Under the pieces are notes generated by a model. That model ran no database searches, was not told the origin of the DNA, and saw only the letters and a list, made by a program, of their open reading frames with translations. 56,490 nucleotides of DNA from Bacteroidetes bacterium SW_9_63_38 (GTDB taxonomy: Bacteria > Bacteroidota > Rhodothermia > Rhodothermales > Salinibacteraceae): assembly GCA_003022435.1 (NCBI GenBank), contig PXUA01000012.1:1-56490 (forward strand), written 5' to 3'. Position numbers and translations under genes: made by a program. Shown piece after piece: positions 8,168 to 16,191 of this stretch. The stretch's first letter is position 1. Each line of letters starts with the position of its first letter.

Positions 8168-9382
8168 ATGGACAATGGCCCCTTTCCTTCACCGGGCGCG
8201 GACAACGGACAGGCGACGGCCCCGTCGGGCACGGCCCTCGTGCTCGGCGGGGGTGGGGCGCGGGCGGCGTATCAGACCGGTGTGTTGACCTACGTGGGGG
8301 AGGCCTTTCCACAGGCGGCAGTCCCGATTATGACCGGTGTGTCGGCCGGGTCCATCAACGCGGCGCATCTGGCGGCGGATCCGGGGCCGTGGCGTGAACG
8401 CACGGCCCGTCTCGCGTCGTACTGGGAGGATCTTACGACCGACGATGTCTTTGCGCCGCGGTCGCTATGGACGGTGGCCCGATCCCTGATTCGCGGCACG
8501 CCGAGTCCGAAGCAGACCCTTCTCGATACCGCGCCCCTGCGGGCTTACCTTGCAGAGCGGCTTCCGACCGACGTCATCGGCCGCTTTACCGGCGTGCAGG
8601 AAAACCTGGAGGCGGGGCGCCTGGAGGCCCTCGCCATCTCCACCTCGAACTACGATACGCTGCAGACGGTGACCTGGGTGCAGGGGTGTGCCATCGAAAG
8701 CTGGGAACGGTCCAACCGGCTGGGGCGTCGGGCCCATCTTGGGCTCGACCACGTGATGGCCTCCACGGCGCTGCCCGTCGTTTTTCCCGCGGTTCAATTG
8801 GAGGAAGACTGGTACGGCGACGGAGGACTTCGGATGCTCGATCCGCTGGCCCCGGCCGTCCACCTTGGGGCCGAACGTCTCTTTGTGATTTCGACGCGGT
8901 ACGAGCGGTCGCGGGCCGAGGCCGACATGGGGGGGCACACCGCCGCGTATCCGTCACTTTTCCAGATGGCGGGCATTTTCGCCAACGTGCTCATGCTCGA
9001 TGTGCTGGAGCACGACGCCGCCGTTCTGCGACGCCTCAACCGGTTGCTCCGCCGCCTTCGGCCCGAACAGCGGGGGGGGCTTCGGCCCATCGATCTCTTC
9101 ATCATCCGGCCGTCTGTGGATCTCGGCGCCCTCGCAGCCGACTATGAGCTCAACGTGGGGGGTGCCATGGGGCAGTTGCTCTCCGCCGTGCACTGGCAGA
9201 CCGACCCCCCGCCGGACTGGCTCAGCATGCTCCTCTTCAACCCGCCCTACCTGCAGGCGCTCCTCGAAATTGGGTACAACGACGCCAAGCGCCAGCACTA
9301 CCGCATCGAGGCCTTTTTTGAGCGGGAGCCGGTGGACGAGGCGCCCAATCCAGATCAGCCGTCCATGTCCACGCGCTCGTAG
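8168..9382 (+). CDS. Patatin-like phospholipase
   Basis: The 404-residue protein has all parts of a patatin Ser-Asp dyad hydrolase. The oxyanion loop GGGGARAAYQTGVL is at residues 27-40, the nucleophile elbow GVSAGS at 57-62 (Ser59), and the catalytic Asp in WYGDGGLR near residue 219. It likely cleaves acyl chains from glycerolipids, in the cytosol or at the inner membrane face; no signal peptide is seen. The ATG at 8168 precedes a short Pro/Gly-rich leader. Its 3' end overlaps the convergent FolA gene by 28 bp, so there is no room for a terminator between them. Confidence 0.9.
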   Translation: MDNGPFPSPGADNGQATAPSGTALVLGGGGARAAYQTGVLTYVGEAFPQAAVPIMTGVSAGSINAAHLAADPGPWRERTARLASYWEDLTTDDVFAPRSLWTVARSLIRGTPSPKQTLLDTAPLRAYLAERLPTDVIGRFTGVQENLEAGRLEALAISTSNYDTLQTVTWVQGCAIESWERSNRLGRRAHLGLDHVMASTALPVVFPAVQLEEDWYGDGGLRMLDPLAPAVHLGAERLFVISTRYERSRAEADMGGHTAAYPSLFQMAGIFANVLMLDVLEHDAAVLRRLNRLLRRLRPEQRGGLRPIDLFIIRPSVDLGALAADYELNVGGAMGQLLSAVHWQTDPPPDWLSMLLFNPPYLQALLEIGYNDAKRQHYRIEAFFEREPVDEAPNPDQPSMSTRS

Positions 9383-9867
9383 GTGACAAAACGAAAGCCG
9401 TCTCTGTCGTCGCAGGCCGTTTCCTCGAAGGTGTCCCCAACGAGGTGCTTGAAGGGCGGGAAGTAGGTGTCGCCCTCGTAGTTCCCCTCTATGAGCGTGA
9501 GTTCGAGGCGGTCGGCCTTCGGCAGGAATTGCTCGTAGATGGTTTGGCCGCCGCCAATGAAGACGGTGTCCGCGTCGTCCAGGGCGTCGAGGGCGGCGTC
9601 GAGGGACGGATATGTTTCCACGTTGGGGTACGCCTCGACCTCTCCCTGTCGGGTGAGAACCACCATCCGGCGGTTTGGCAGCGGACCGCCGAACTGGTGG
9701 ACGACGGACTCAAAGGTGCGACGGCCCATCAGCAGCGGGTGTCCGGTCGTCAGCTCCTTGAAGTGCTGTAGGTCTTCGGGGATGCGCCAGGGCAGGTCGC
9801 GGTCGTGGCCGATGACGCGATTTTTCTCCGCGACGGCGGCGACAATGACGAGTTCGGGGTTGGACAC
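9355..9867 (-). CDS. folA: Dihydrofolate reductase
   Basis: A 170-residue protein, close to the usual bacterial length. The N-terminal VIVAAVAEKNRVIG and DLPWRIPEDLQHFK include the folate-site W and acidic residue (E in PEDL) and are followed by LLMGRRTFES, which binds NADPH phosphate. The nucleotide-binding FIGGGQTIYEQFL and LTLIEGNYEGDTYFP complete the pattern. It reduces dihydrofolate to tetrahydrofolate with NADPH. With FolC (18.5 kb) and GcvP (29.6 kb) it forms part of the folate one-carbon set in this window. Start: the ATG at 9867. Confidence 0.95.
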   Translation of the reverse strand: MSNPELVIVAAVAEKNRVIGHDRDLPWRIPEDLQHFKELTTGHPLLMGRRTFESVVHQFGGPLPNRRMVVLTRQGEVEAYPNVETYPSLDAALDALDDADTVFIGGGQTIYEQFLPKADRLELTLIEGNYEGDTYFPPFKHLVGDTFEETACDDRDGFRFVTYERVDMDG

Positions 9868-9967
9868 GGAACGGGAACGGAGACTGTCGAGAAAAAGTCA
9901 GCGTGCGGAGTACGGGGAGAGGAGGGACGTGTGTGGGTGGAAGTAAGCAATGGGTTCGTGCACACAC

Positions 9968-9992
9968 TTTCACCCCGACAGTAGTCGGGACA
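9968..9992 (+). repeat. REP-like palindrome, short form
   Basis: TTTCACCCCGACAGTAGTC followed by GGGAC forms the stem CCCGAC/GTCGGG. It shares its outer frame (TTTCA..CCCGA...AGTCGGGAC) with the longer palindromic repeats at 46423-46466 and 49757-49796, but lacks their inner hairpin. It lies between anmK and folA. Confidence 0.45.
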
Positions 9993-10020
9993 GGCACATC
10001 CATACGTACATGTTTGAGAA

Positions 10021-11211
10021 CTAGCCCGGGACGCTCACGCTGCCGAGCAGGGTGGCGTCCGAGGCGCCGGTGACGGACGGGAGGGTGGTGGGGGTGCCGT
10101 TGACGGTTTCGTGGGCGAGGACGGCGAAGCAGAGCGCCTCTTTGGCATCCGGATCCAGGTTGTACGCGGACGCCGGACGGACGGGAATGGGAGAGAACGC
10201 ATTCTCCAGCATCTTCATGAGAGTGTCGTTGTGCACGCCGCCGCCGGAGACGATGAGCACGTCGATGGAGTGGTCGGGGCGCACGTAGCGGGCGTAGGCC
10301 TGGTAGACGGACGCGGCAGTGAGGAGGGTGGCGGTGGCCATGGTGTCCGCGGGACTCAGCCCGCGCGACTGGGCAGCGCCGAGCAGGGTGTCCACGTAGT
10401 TGGCGCCAAACGGATCGCGGCCGGTGGATTTGGGCGGGGGGCGGTGAAAGTAGTCGGCACTCAGGAGGTCGGCGAGCAGGTCGTGGTCGGCCTCGCCGTC
10501 GGCAGCATGTTGGCCGTCCGGGTCGCAGGGGGTGTCGAAGAGGCGGGTGGCCAGTTCGTCGATGACCATGTTGGCCGGGCCCGTGTCGAAGGCGCGCACG
10601 TCGGTCGGGGCGGCGTCCGCCGGCAAGACGGTGAGGTTGGCGATGCCGCCGAGGTTGAGGAGGCCGCGGTTCTCGTCGGAGGCTGTGCAGGTGACGTAGT
10701 CGAAATACGGGACGAGGGGGGCGCCCTGTCCCCCCAGCGCGAGGTCGGCCGGGCGAAAGTCGCCGACGACCGGGATGCCGAGCCGGTTGGCGAGGGTGGA
10801 GGGGCATCCGATCTGGAGGGTGGCGCGCACGTCCTCGTCCGCACAGTCGGCGGGCTCGGGCAGGTGTTGGACGGTTTGGCCGTGCGAGCCGACGAGGTCA
10901 AGGTCCGCCCGAGCGGACCCGGCGGCCTCTAAGACGGCATCGACGGCGTCGGCGTACACGTGGGCCAGCCGCACGTTCAGGCGGGTCAGTTCTCGGACAG
11001 GGGAGGACGCCGAGGCCGAGGTGCGCTCCAGAAGGGTGCGGAGGGCGGAGGGGTACGATCGGTGCACGAAGGCCTCCTGCTCGACCGAGAGGGCAGGGCC
11101 GCTGCCGTCGAGGCGAGCCAGCACGGCATCTATCCCGTCGAGGGACGTGCCGGACATGAGGCCCACAACGCGGCGGGTCGACTGGTGATAGAGTTGGACG
11201 AGTGCGTCCAT
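10021..11211 (-). CDS. anmK: Anhydro-N-acetylmuramic acid kinase
   Basis: A 396-residue member of the AnmK family. It has the phosphate-binding GLMSGTSLDGIDAVL near the N-terminus and a GSHGQTVQHLPEP segment that carries the catalytic Asp region, then LLNLGGIANLTVLP and the DTGPANMVIDEL loop. Near the end are DVLIVSGGGVHNDTLM and LGSVSVPG. The enzyme cleaves and phosphorylates 1,6-anhydroMurNAc to MurNAc-6-phosphate in peptidoglycan recycling in the cytosol. It is slightly longer than the E. coli protein. The upstream TPR gene on the same strand ends 98 bp before it; no MurQ or AmpG is seen nearby. Confidence 0.94.
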   Translation of the reverse strand: MDALVQLYHQSTRRVVGLMSGTSLDGIDAVLARLDGSGPALSVEQEAFVHRSYPSALRTLLERTSASASSPVRELTRLNVRLAHVYADAVDAVLEAAGSARADLDLVGSHGQTVQHLPEPADCADEDVRATLQIGCPSTLANRLGIPVVGDFRPADLALGGQGAPLVPYFDYVTCTASDENRGLLNLGGIANLTVLPADAAPTDVRAFDTGPANMVIDELATRLFDTPCDPDGQHAADGEADHDLLADLLSADYFHRPPPKSTGRDPFGANYVDTLLGAAQSRGLSPADTMATATLLTAASVYQAYARYVRPDHSIDVLIVSGGGVHNDTLMKMLENAFSPIPVRPASAYNLDPDAKEALCFAVLAHETVNGTPTTLPSVTGASDATLLGSVSVPG

Positions 11212-11309
11212 GCAAGAGGCGAGAACGTGCCAGAAAAAGGAGACGGTGGACGGGCAACGCGTACCCGTTTTCCTTCAGCGGAGTGGTGCACGCGAAGCGA
11301 ACGGAGCCC

Positions 11310-12440
11310 CTACGCGTCGGCATCTTCCTCCTCATTCTGTGCCTTCGCTTTCTCGCGCATCTCGGATGCCTTTTGGAGATGCGCACGCGCCTGTTCGGGC
11401 TCCTGCGACGCCAGTTTGACGTAGATCTGGGCCGCCTTCCGGTACTGCTCCTGGGCCTCGTGAATCCGGCCCAGTGTTTCGGAGACGATATCGTCCACAT
11501 TGTCGTCGAGGTCGGGCGTCGGCACGTCTTCGACATCCGGGTTCGGCTCGATGCGGGCGGACTCCAACTCGTCGATGAGGTGGTCGAGATCGTCGTCTTC
11601 ACCCATGTTACGGACTCGTCCCTCGGGCGTGTCGACGCCGGTGGAAATCTCCGGCGTAGATTCGGAGGGCAGCGCGTCGTCCTCCTCGGACTCGGCCCCC
11701 GGAACGTCGTCCGGACGGCCGCTCCGGGCGCCGCCCCGGCGGGCTTCCTCGTCTGCCTCCCGGCGGAGTTGTTCGAGCTCCGAGACCGCCTCCGGCGCCG
11801 TCGTAGGCTTTTCCGTGCTTGCTGAGGACTCTGAGGAGGCGTCGGCCGCGTCCGATCCCTCCGGCGTCGAGGCGGAAGAAGCGGACTCTGGGGCCTCCGC
11901 CGACGTCGTCTCGGAGGTGGACGCCGCAGGGGCCGGCTCAACATCCTCCTCGGAGGGCGGAGCTGGGTCGGTAGTGGGCGTGTCCGGCGTTCCAGGCGTG
12001 TTCTCCACCGCCGTACCCTCGGCCGGGGTGTCCTCCGTGGTGGTGTCCTCCGTGGTGGTGTCCTCCGCCACCGCATCCTCCGCCGTGGTGTCTTCCAGCG
12101 TAGTGTCCGGTTCCTCGATCTCTGATGCCTCGGTACGAGAGGGGGCTGGATCGGACGGAGCGGAGGGGGACGACTCGATGTCGCCCCGACGGAGCTGACG
12201 CAGGACACGCTCTTTGCCCTCACGCGCCACGGGGCTGTTCGGCATCAGGAAATGCACGTCCTTCCAGGATGCCAAGGCGTCGGCCCACCGCTGTTTGGCC
12301 TCATAGGCACGAGCGAGGACCACGTGCGCCGTCAGGTGGGCGGGCAGCTCCTCAATCTTTTGCTCCAGCGCCGCGATAGCCACGTCGGGGTTCTTCTGCT
12401 GGAGGTGCGATATTGCATCCTGAAGGTCCGGGACAGCCAT
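11310..12440 (-). CDS. TPR-repeat protein with acidic Thr/Glu/Asp-rich middle
   Basis: I choose the ATG at 12440 (MAVPDLQDAISHLQQKNPDV) over a TTG upstream. Residues ~1-90 hold two or three TPR-like helical pairs (ALEQKIEELPAHLTAHVVLA, AYEAKQRWADALASWKDV). The middle (~95-290) is low-complexity and acidic, with five-residue tandem repeats of the TTxED type encoded by 15-bp DNA repeats at about 12028-12110. The C-terminus has another TPR-like helix pair (DDIVSETLGRIHEAQEQYRK, YVKLASQEPEQARAHLQKA). It is probably a protein-protein scaffold, with no catalytic motif. The repeat tract may vary in length between strains. Confidence 0.7.
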   Translation of the reverse strand: MAVPDLQDAISHLQQKNPDVAIAALEQKIEELPAHLTAHVVLARAYEAKQRWADALASWKDVHFLMPNSPVAREGKERVLRQLRRGDIESSPSAPSDPAPSRTEASEIEEPDTTLEDTTAEDAVAEDTTTEDTTTEDTPAEGTAVENTPGTPDTPTTDPAPPSEEDVEPAPAASTSETTSAEAPESASSASTPEGSDAADASSESSASTEKPTTAPEAVSELEQLRREADEEARRGGARSGRPDDVPGAESEEDDALPSESTPEISTGVDTPEGRVRNMGEDDDLDHLIDELESARIEPNPDVEDVPTPDLDDNVDDIVSETLGRIHEAQEQYRKAAQIYVKLASQEPEQARAHLQKASEMREKAKAQNEEEDADA

Positions 12441-12808
12441 GAGCGCGAGCGAAGGCGGCAACCACGTGAAAAAAGACGACGTCGGGTCGTACCGTACCGT
12501 GTCAGAAAGGCCGAACGGATAGAACGGCGGCCGGTTCGGGCGGGCGAAGTTGGAGGAGCAGTTGAGAGCGACGTTCGTCCAGAATACAGCGAATCCCCGT
12601 CCTACCGGTCCGCGGCAACGTCCGCGAACGCAGCAAACGTCTCGCCAAACAGGTTTTCACACGTTGGTTTCACAAGCACGACGTGACGAGTGCAGGACGG
12701 TTTATTCCAATCTGTTTTTCCCTGATCCGCCCCGGTGCTCCCCACGTTAGAGGAATCTCAGCGTGTCGAACGACCACGACCGAAAAATCAACATACCAGT
12801 CCCTAATG
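12441..12808. other. Leader region of the TPR gene
   Basis: Non-coding. It includes a 32-bp stretch at 12633-12664 (GCAAACGTCTCGCCAAACAG onward) that resembles 3853-3884. It probably contains the promoter of the minus-strand TPR gene, but I cannot name boxes. Confidence 0.35.
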
Positions 12809-12901
12809 CAGCTTCAACTGGTCCGTTGTGCAATCGAGATACCTCAAGCTGGAGCGTGGAGCAATAGCAAACTGCTTTCCCCAAAAGATCGTTTGAAGCT
12901 G
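12809..12901 (+). mobile_element. MITE-like element, copy 2 (best preserved)
   Basis: The 93-bp core is identical to copy 1. Here both extended ends survive: CCCTAATGCAGCTTCAAC on the left (from 12801) and the complement of CCTTAGTGCAGCTTCAAA on the right (to about 12909), giving a ~109-bp element with ~18-bp imperfect terminal inverted repeats. It is intergenic, between the TPR gene and the glycosyltransferase. Total identity with copy 1, 12 kb away, suggests recent movement or gene conversion. Confidence 0.8.
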
Positions 12902-12963
12902 CACTAAGGCCCGGGAATGAACCAATCTACAATCCGGACTTCAAAATCTACAATGGCGGAGAG

Positions 12964-14469
12964 TCAGGCCGGCGCCGCCTGCCGGACGGCGAAGATCTGT
13001 CTGAGGTTGGAAGCCGTAACCAGGACGAACCCGGCCGCGAAGAGGGCCTGGAACGGAATGGCCGCCCATTCGCCGAAGGCCACGACCACGCCAAGCCCGG
13101 CCGTGCAGTAGACCGCCAACAGGGCCTCCCCCCACACCACCGGCGGCAACTCAGAAATGGCGTACTGACTGCGCCACCATCCCGTGTCGGAGGCCTCGCC
13201 GTACTTCGGAGTGCGGATGAACGCCGTGTCGGTGCCCCAGAGGGCCTGCCAGAAGGCATTCGTGTTGCTGATTGAAAGGCCCATCGTGCCGGCCATGAAG
13301 ACCGGGAACAGACGCAGCCGTCGCCCCCAGTCCGGGTACAGCCGGCGCTGGGCGAAGAGTTGCGCCAGCAGAAAGCCCACGAAGCCGAAGAGGCCGAAGC
13401 CCATGAGGGCGAAGTAGAGCTCGCCGGGGCCGTGCCCGAGGTCTTTCAGGAGCAGCAGCGGCGCGTGCGTCAGGGCCGCTAGTAAAATGAACGGAAACGA
13501 GAAATGGGCCGTCAGGTGAAACGTGCCTTGTACCTTGACCCCCAGCGGTTCGTCGGAGCGCCAGAGGCGGCCTACGAGCTTGAGGGCCGTCTCGACCCCG
13601 CCCTTGGCCCACCGGAATTGCTGAGAGCGAAGGGCGTTCATGTCGGGCGGCAGCTCGGCGGGCACCTCCGTCGTGGGCACGTACGTGAAGGTCCAGCCGT
13701 TGAGCTGAGCGCGGTAGCTGAGGTCGAGGTCTTCGGTGAGGGTGTCGTGCTCCCACCCGCCGGCGTCCTCGATACAGGCGCGGCGCCAGACGCCCGCCGT
13801 GCCGTTGAAGTTCATGAAGCAGTCGGCGGCCTGGCGGACGTGCTGCTCGACGGCGAAGTGCGCGTCCAGGCCGAACGCCTGCACCTGGGTAAGGAGGGAG
13901 TCGTCGGCGTTGAGGTGGGCCCAGCGGGCCTGCACCATCCCCAGGGTCTCGTCGTCGAAAAAGTGCGGCATCATGCACCGGAGGAAGTCCGGCTCCGGCA
14001 CGAAGTCGGCGTCGAAGATGGCGATGTAGTCGCCCCGGGCGAGACGGAGGCCGTTGGCAAGGGCACCGGCCTTGTAGCCGGTCCGATCGTCGCGGTGCAC
14101 ATGCACGATGTCGACGCCGCGGTCCTGCCAGTAGTCGACGCGCTCAGCTACGCGGTCGACGGTCTCGTCGGTCGAGTCGTCGAGGACCTGAATTTCGAGG
14201 CACGCGCGGGGGTAGTCCAGGTTCACGCAGGCGTCGATGAGGCGCTGCGCCACCTCGGCCTCGTTGTAGAGGGGGAGCTGGATCGTGACCGTCGGCCAGT
14301 CGGCGGTCGGCTCCGGCAGGCGATCCGGGTCCGGCACCGGGCCGTCGAGGAGCTGTTCGTGGGTCGCCTGGTATAGGGCCAGCCATAGCAGATTGCCGCC
14401 GTAGGCCGTGAGGACGACGATGGAAAGTCCGTACAGAATGGGGACGGCGACTTCAAGAGCAGAAAGCAT
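12964..14469 (-). CDS. GT2 family glycosyltransferase (cellulose synthase/CslA-like)
   Basis: A 501-residue processive-type inner-membrane glycosyltransferase. An N-terminal helix (VPILYGLSIVVLTAYGGNLLW) precedes the GT-A domain: TVTIQLPLYNE, VLDDSTDET, the metal-binding FDADF, then TAGVWRRACIEDAGGW, TLTEDLDLSYR (TED) and QQFRWAKG (QxxRW). These are the D, DxD, TED and QxxRW signatures of beta-glycan synthases. The C-terminal third has four or five membrane segments that would form the export channel. The sugar donor is probably a nucleotide hexose; glucan or mannan product cannot be told. It is followed on the same strand by nothing related; HMG-CoA reductase lies 96 bp upstream. Confidence 0.88.
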   Translation of the reverse strand: MLSALEVAVPILYGLSIVVLTAYGGNLLWLALYQATHEQLLDGPVPDPDRLPEPTADWPTVTIQLPLYNEAEVAQRLIDACVNLDYPRACLEIQVLDDSTDETVDRVAERVDYWQDRGVDIVHVHRDDRTGYKAGALANGLRLARGDYIAIFDADFVPEPDFLRCMMPHFFDDETLGMVQARWAHLNADDSLLTQVQAFGLDAHFAVEQHVRQAADCFMNFNGTAGVWRRACIEDAGGWEHDTLTEDLDLSYRAQLNGWTFTYVPTTEVPAELPPDMNALRSQQFRWAKGGVETALKLVGRLWRSDEPLGVKVQGTFHLTAHFSFPFILLAALTHAPLLLLKDLGHGPGELYFALMGFGLFGFVGFLLAQLFAQRRLYPDWGRRLRLFPVFMAGTMGLSISNTNAFWQALWGTDTAFIRTPKYGEASDTGWWRSQYAISELPPVVWGEALLAVYCTAGLGVVVAFGEWAAIPFQALFAAGFVLVTASNLRQIFAVRQAAPA

Positions 14470-14565
14470 AGCCCGAAGCGTTTTGAGTGTAGGCGTCTGG
14501 GGGGATGGGCGTCACACCAACGGTCCGGTATTACAACTCCCATACGCCCATACTCCCGTACACAG

Positions 14566-16110
14566 CTACCGGTTGCGGCCGTAGGTTTCGTGGCTGGAGA
14601 CCCAGTCGGAGGAGGAGATGGCGGCCCCGAGCGACAACTCGCCCGCCAGGACGGCTCCGGCGACGACCTCGGCAAACTTCTGCACCTTGCCCCGGCCGTA
14701 ACAGCCCAGCACCTCCAGGCACTCACGCTGGGTGGGCAGGTCGGTGCCGCCGCCGTAGGTGGCGACGATGAGTGAGGGAATGGTCATTGAGATATAAAGG
14801 TTGCCCTCGTCGGTAATCTCCGTGTACAGGACGCCGGCGGAGGATTCTGAGACGTTGGCCACGTCCTGGCCCGTGGCGATGAACATGGCGGTAATGGCGT
14901 TGGGGGAGTGAGCGCCGTTGTTGTTGGCGCCGGACAGGAAGGCCCCGACCGTCGAGACGTTCCAGTGGTAGTGCAGGCTCTCCGGCTCCACGCGCATGTT
15001 CTGAATGAGCGCGTCGCGATCAATGGTGGCCTCCGCCGTCACGCGCTTGCCGCGCGTCTTCATCACGTTCACCTGGGAGGCCTTCTTGTCGGTGGCGAAG
15101 TTCGACTCCAGGTAGAAGTGTTGCACATCCTTCGGGTACTGGTCGAGGATCCACCCGCAGGCCGTGAAGGTGGCGCGGCCCACCATGTTCTGCCCGGCGG
15201 CGTCGCCGGTTTCGTAGTTGAAGCGGAGGTACGCAAACTTGTTGGACAGATACTGGTCGATGTAGAGGAGCTTTGCGACGCTGGAGGTCGACTCAGCCTC
15301 CTCGCGGATCTCGTCCATGTGCTCGTCCACCCAGTGGGTAAAGTCCCGCGCCTCGCGGGCATCGTTGAACACGAACACCGGGGCCCGCTGCATGGCGTCG
15401 GCCATGACGGTCGCCTTCACGCCGCCGCTGAGGTTGCACACCTTGATGCCGCGGTTGTAGGAAGCGACGAGCGTGCCCTCCGAGGTGGCCAGCGGAATTA
15501 GAAAGTCGTCGTCCGCGTGCTCGCCGTTGACGGTCAGCGGCCCGGCGAAGCCGATCGGAATCTGAGCGACCCCGGTAAAGTTCTCGACGTTCCCTTCTGT
15601 TGTCTTCGGGTCGACCGAGTGGTGTTTGATGTGCTCCAGATCCGTGTCCGTATAGTCCTCGATGAAGGACTGGCGCTCCTCAATGATCGCATCGCTGTAG
15701 TTGTCGTCATTATCCCGCGGGATGCGGGGCATCGTTTCGTCCTGCTTCGAAATGGAGTCCTCAACGCCGAAGCTCAACTTGCCGAAGGGCCTGGCCCGAA
15801 ACGACAGCTCGATGTCGTGCTTCCCGGTCTCCAGCACTGAGCGCGTGGCCCGCACGTGGAGCGTGCGTTTGAGCGGAAAGTCGATGGGAGTGTCGCTCGA
15901 AATCTCGTCGGCGGGGTACGTGTCCTCGTCGCCCATGTACAGGTACAACTCGTCGCGCGGCACCGATTCGCCGTCGATCTTGACCTCCATCAGCCCCGTG
16001 AGGGTCGCATCTTTCAGGCGGTTCTTGATTGAAAACTGGACCCCTTGGTCGGTATTCTCCAGACTGCCGTACGTGTAGAGTTGTTTGAGGAGCGAGCTGG
16101 GGACAAACAT
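14566..16110 (-). CDS. Hydroxymethylglutaryl-CoA reductase with extra N-terminal domain
   Basis: The 514-residue protein has the HMG-CoA reductase core at ~175-514: QIPIGFAGPL, LATSEGTLVAS (Glu211), GDAAGQNM (Asp303), ATDKKASQVN with the catalytic Lys near 342, GANNNGAHSPNAIT, IATGQDVANV, and a C-terminal SSHETYGRNR (His507). The motifs align better with class I (archaeal/eukaryotic) than class II enzymes. It reduces HMG-CoA to mevalonate, the committed step to isoprenoids such as carotenoids and quinone tails. Residues 1-125 form a beta-rich domain (MFVPSSLLKQLYTYGSLENT) absent from canonical reductases, so the length is about 100 residues over the core. The ATG at 16110 is the clear start. 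Confidence 0.9.
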   Translation of the reverse strand: MFVPSSLLKQLYTYGSLENTDQGVQFSIKNRLKDATLTGLMEVKIDGESVPRDELYLYMGDEDTYPADEISSDTPIDFPLKRTLHVRATRSVLETGKHDIELSFRARPFGKLSFGVEDSISKQDETMPRIPRDNDDNYSDAIIEERQSFIEDYTDTDLEHIKHHSVDPKTTEGNVENFTGVAQIPIGFAGPLTVNGEHADDDFLIPLATSEGTLVASYNRGIKVCNLSGGVKATVMADAMQRAPVFVFNDAREARDFTHWVDEHMDEIREEAESTSSVAKLLYIDQYLSNKFAYLRFNYETGDAAGQNMVGRATFTACGWILDQYPKDVQHFYLESNFATDKKASQVNVMKTRGKRVTAEATIDRDALIQNMRVEPESLHYHWNVSTVGAFLSGANNNGAHSPNAITAMFIATGQDVANVSESSAGVLYTEITDEGNLYISMTIPSLIVATYGGGTDLPTQRECLEVLGCYGRGKVQKFAEVVAGAVLAGELSLGAAISSSDWVSSHETYGRNR

Positions 16111-16191
16111 AACTCGAGCAAGCGGCCGGGGAGAGGAAGGCGGGAAGTAACAATATTTCAGCGGAGCGGCAGCCGCGGGGGCGCGACGGTG

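Noticed and set aside
12028..12110. 15-bp repeats as a possible CRISPR or VNTR element
   Set aside because: They lie in frame within the TPR gene and code for TTxED repeats; there are no spacers.
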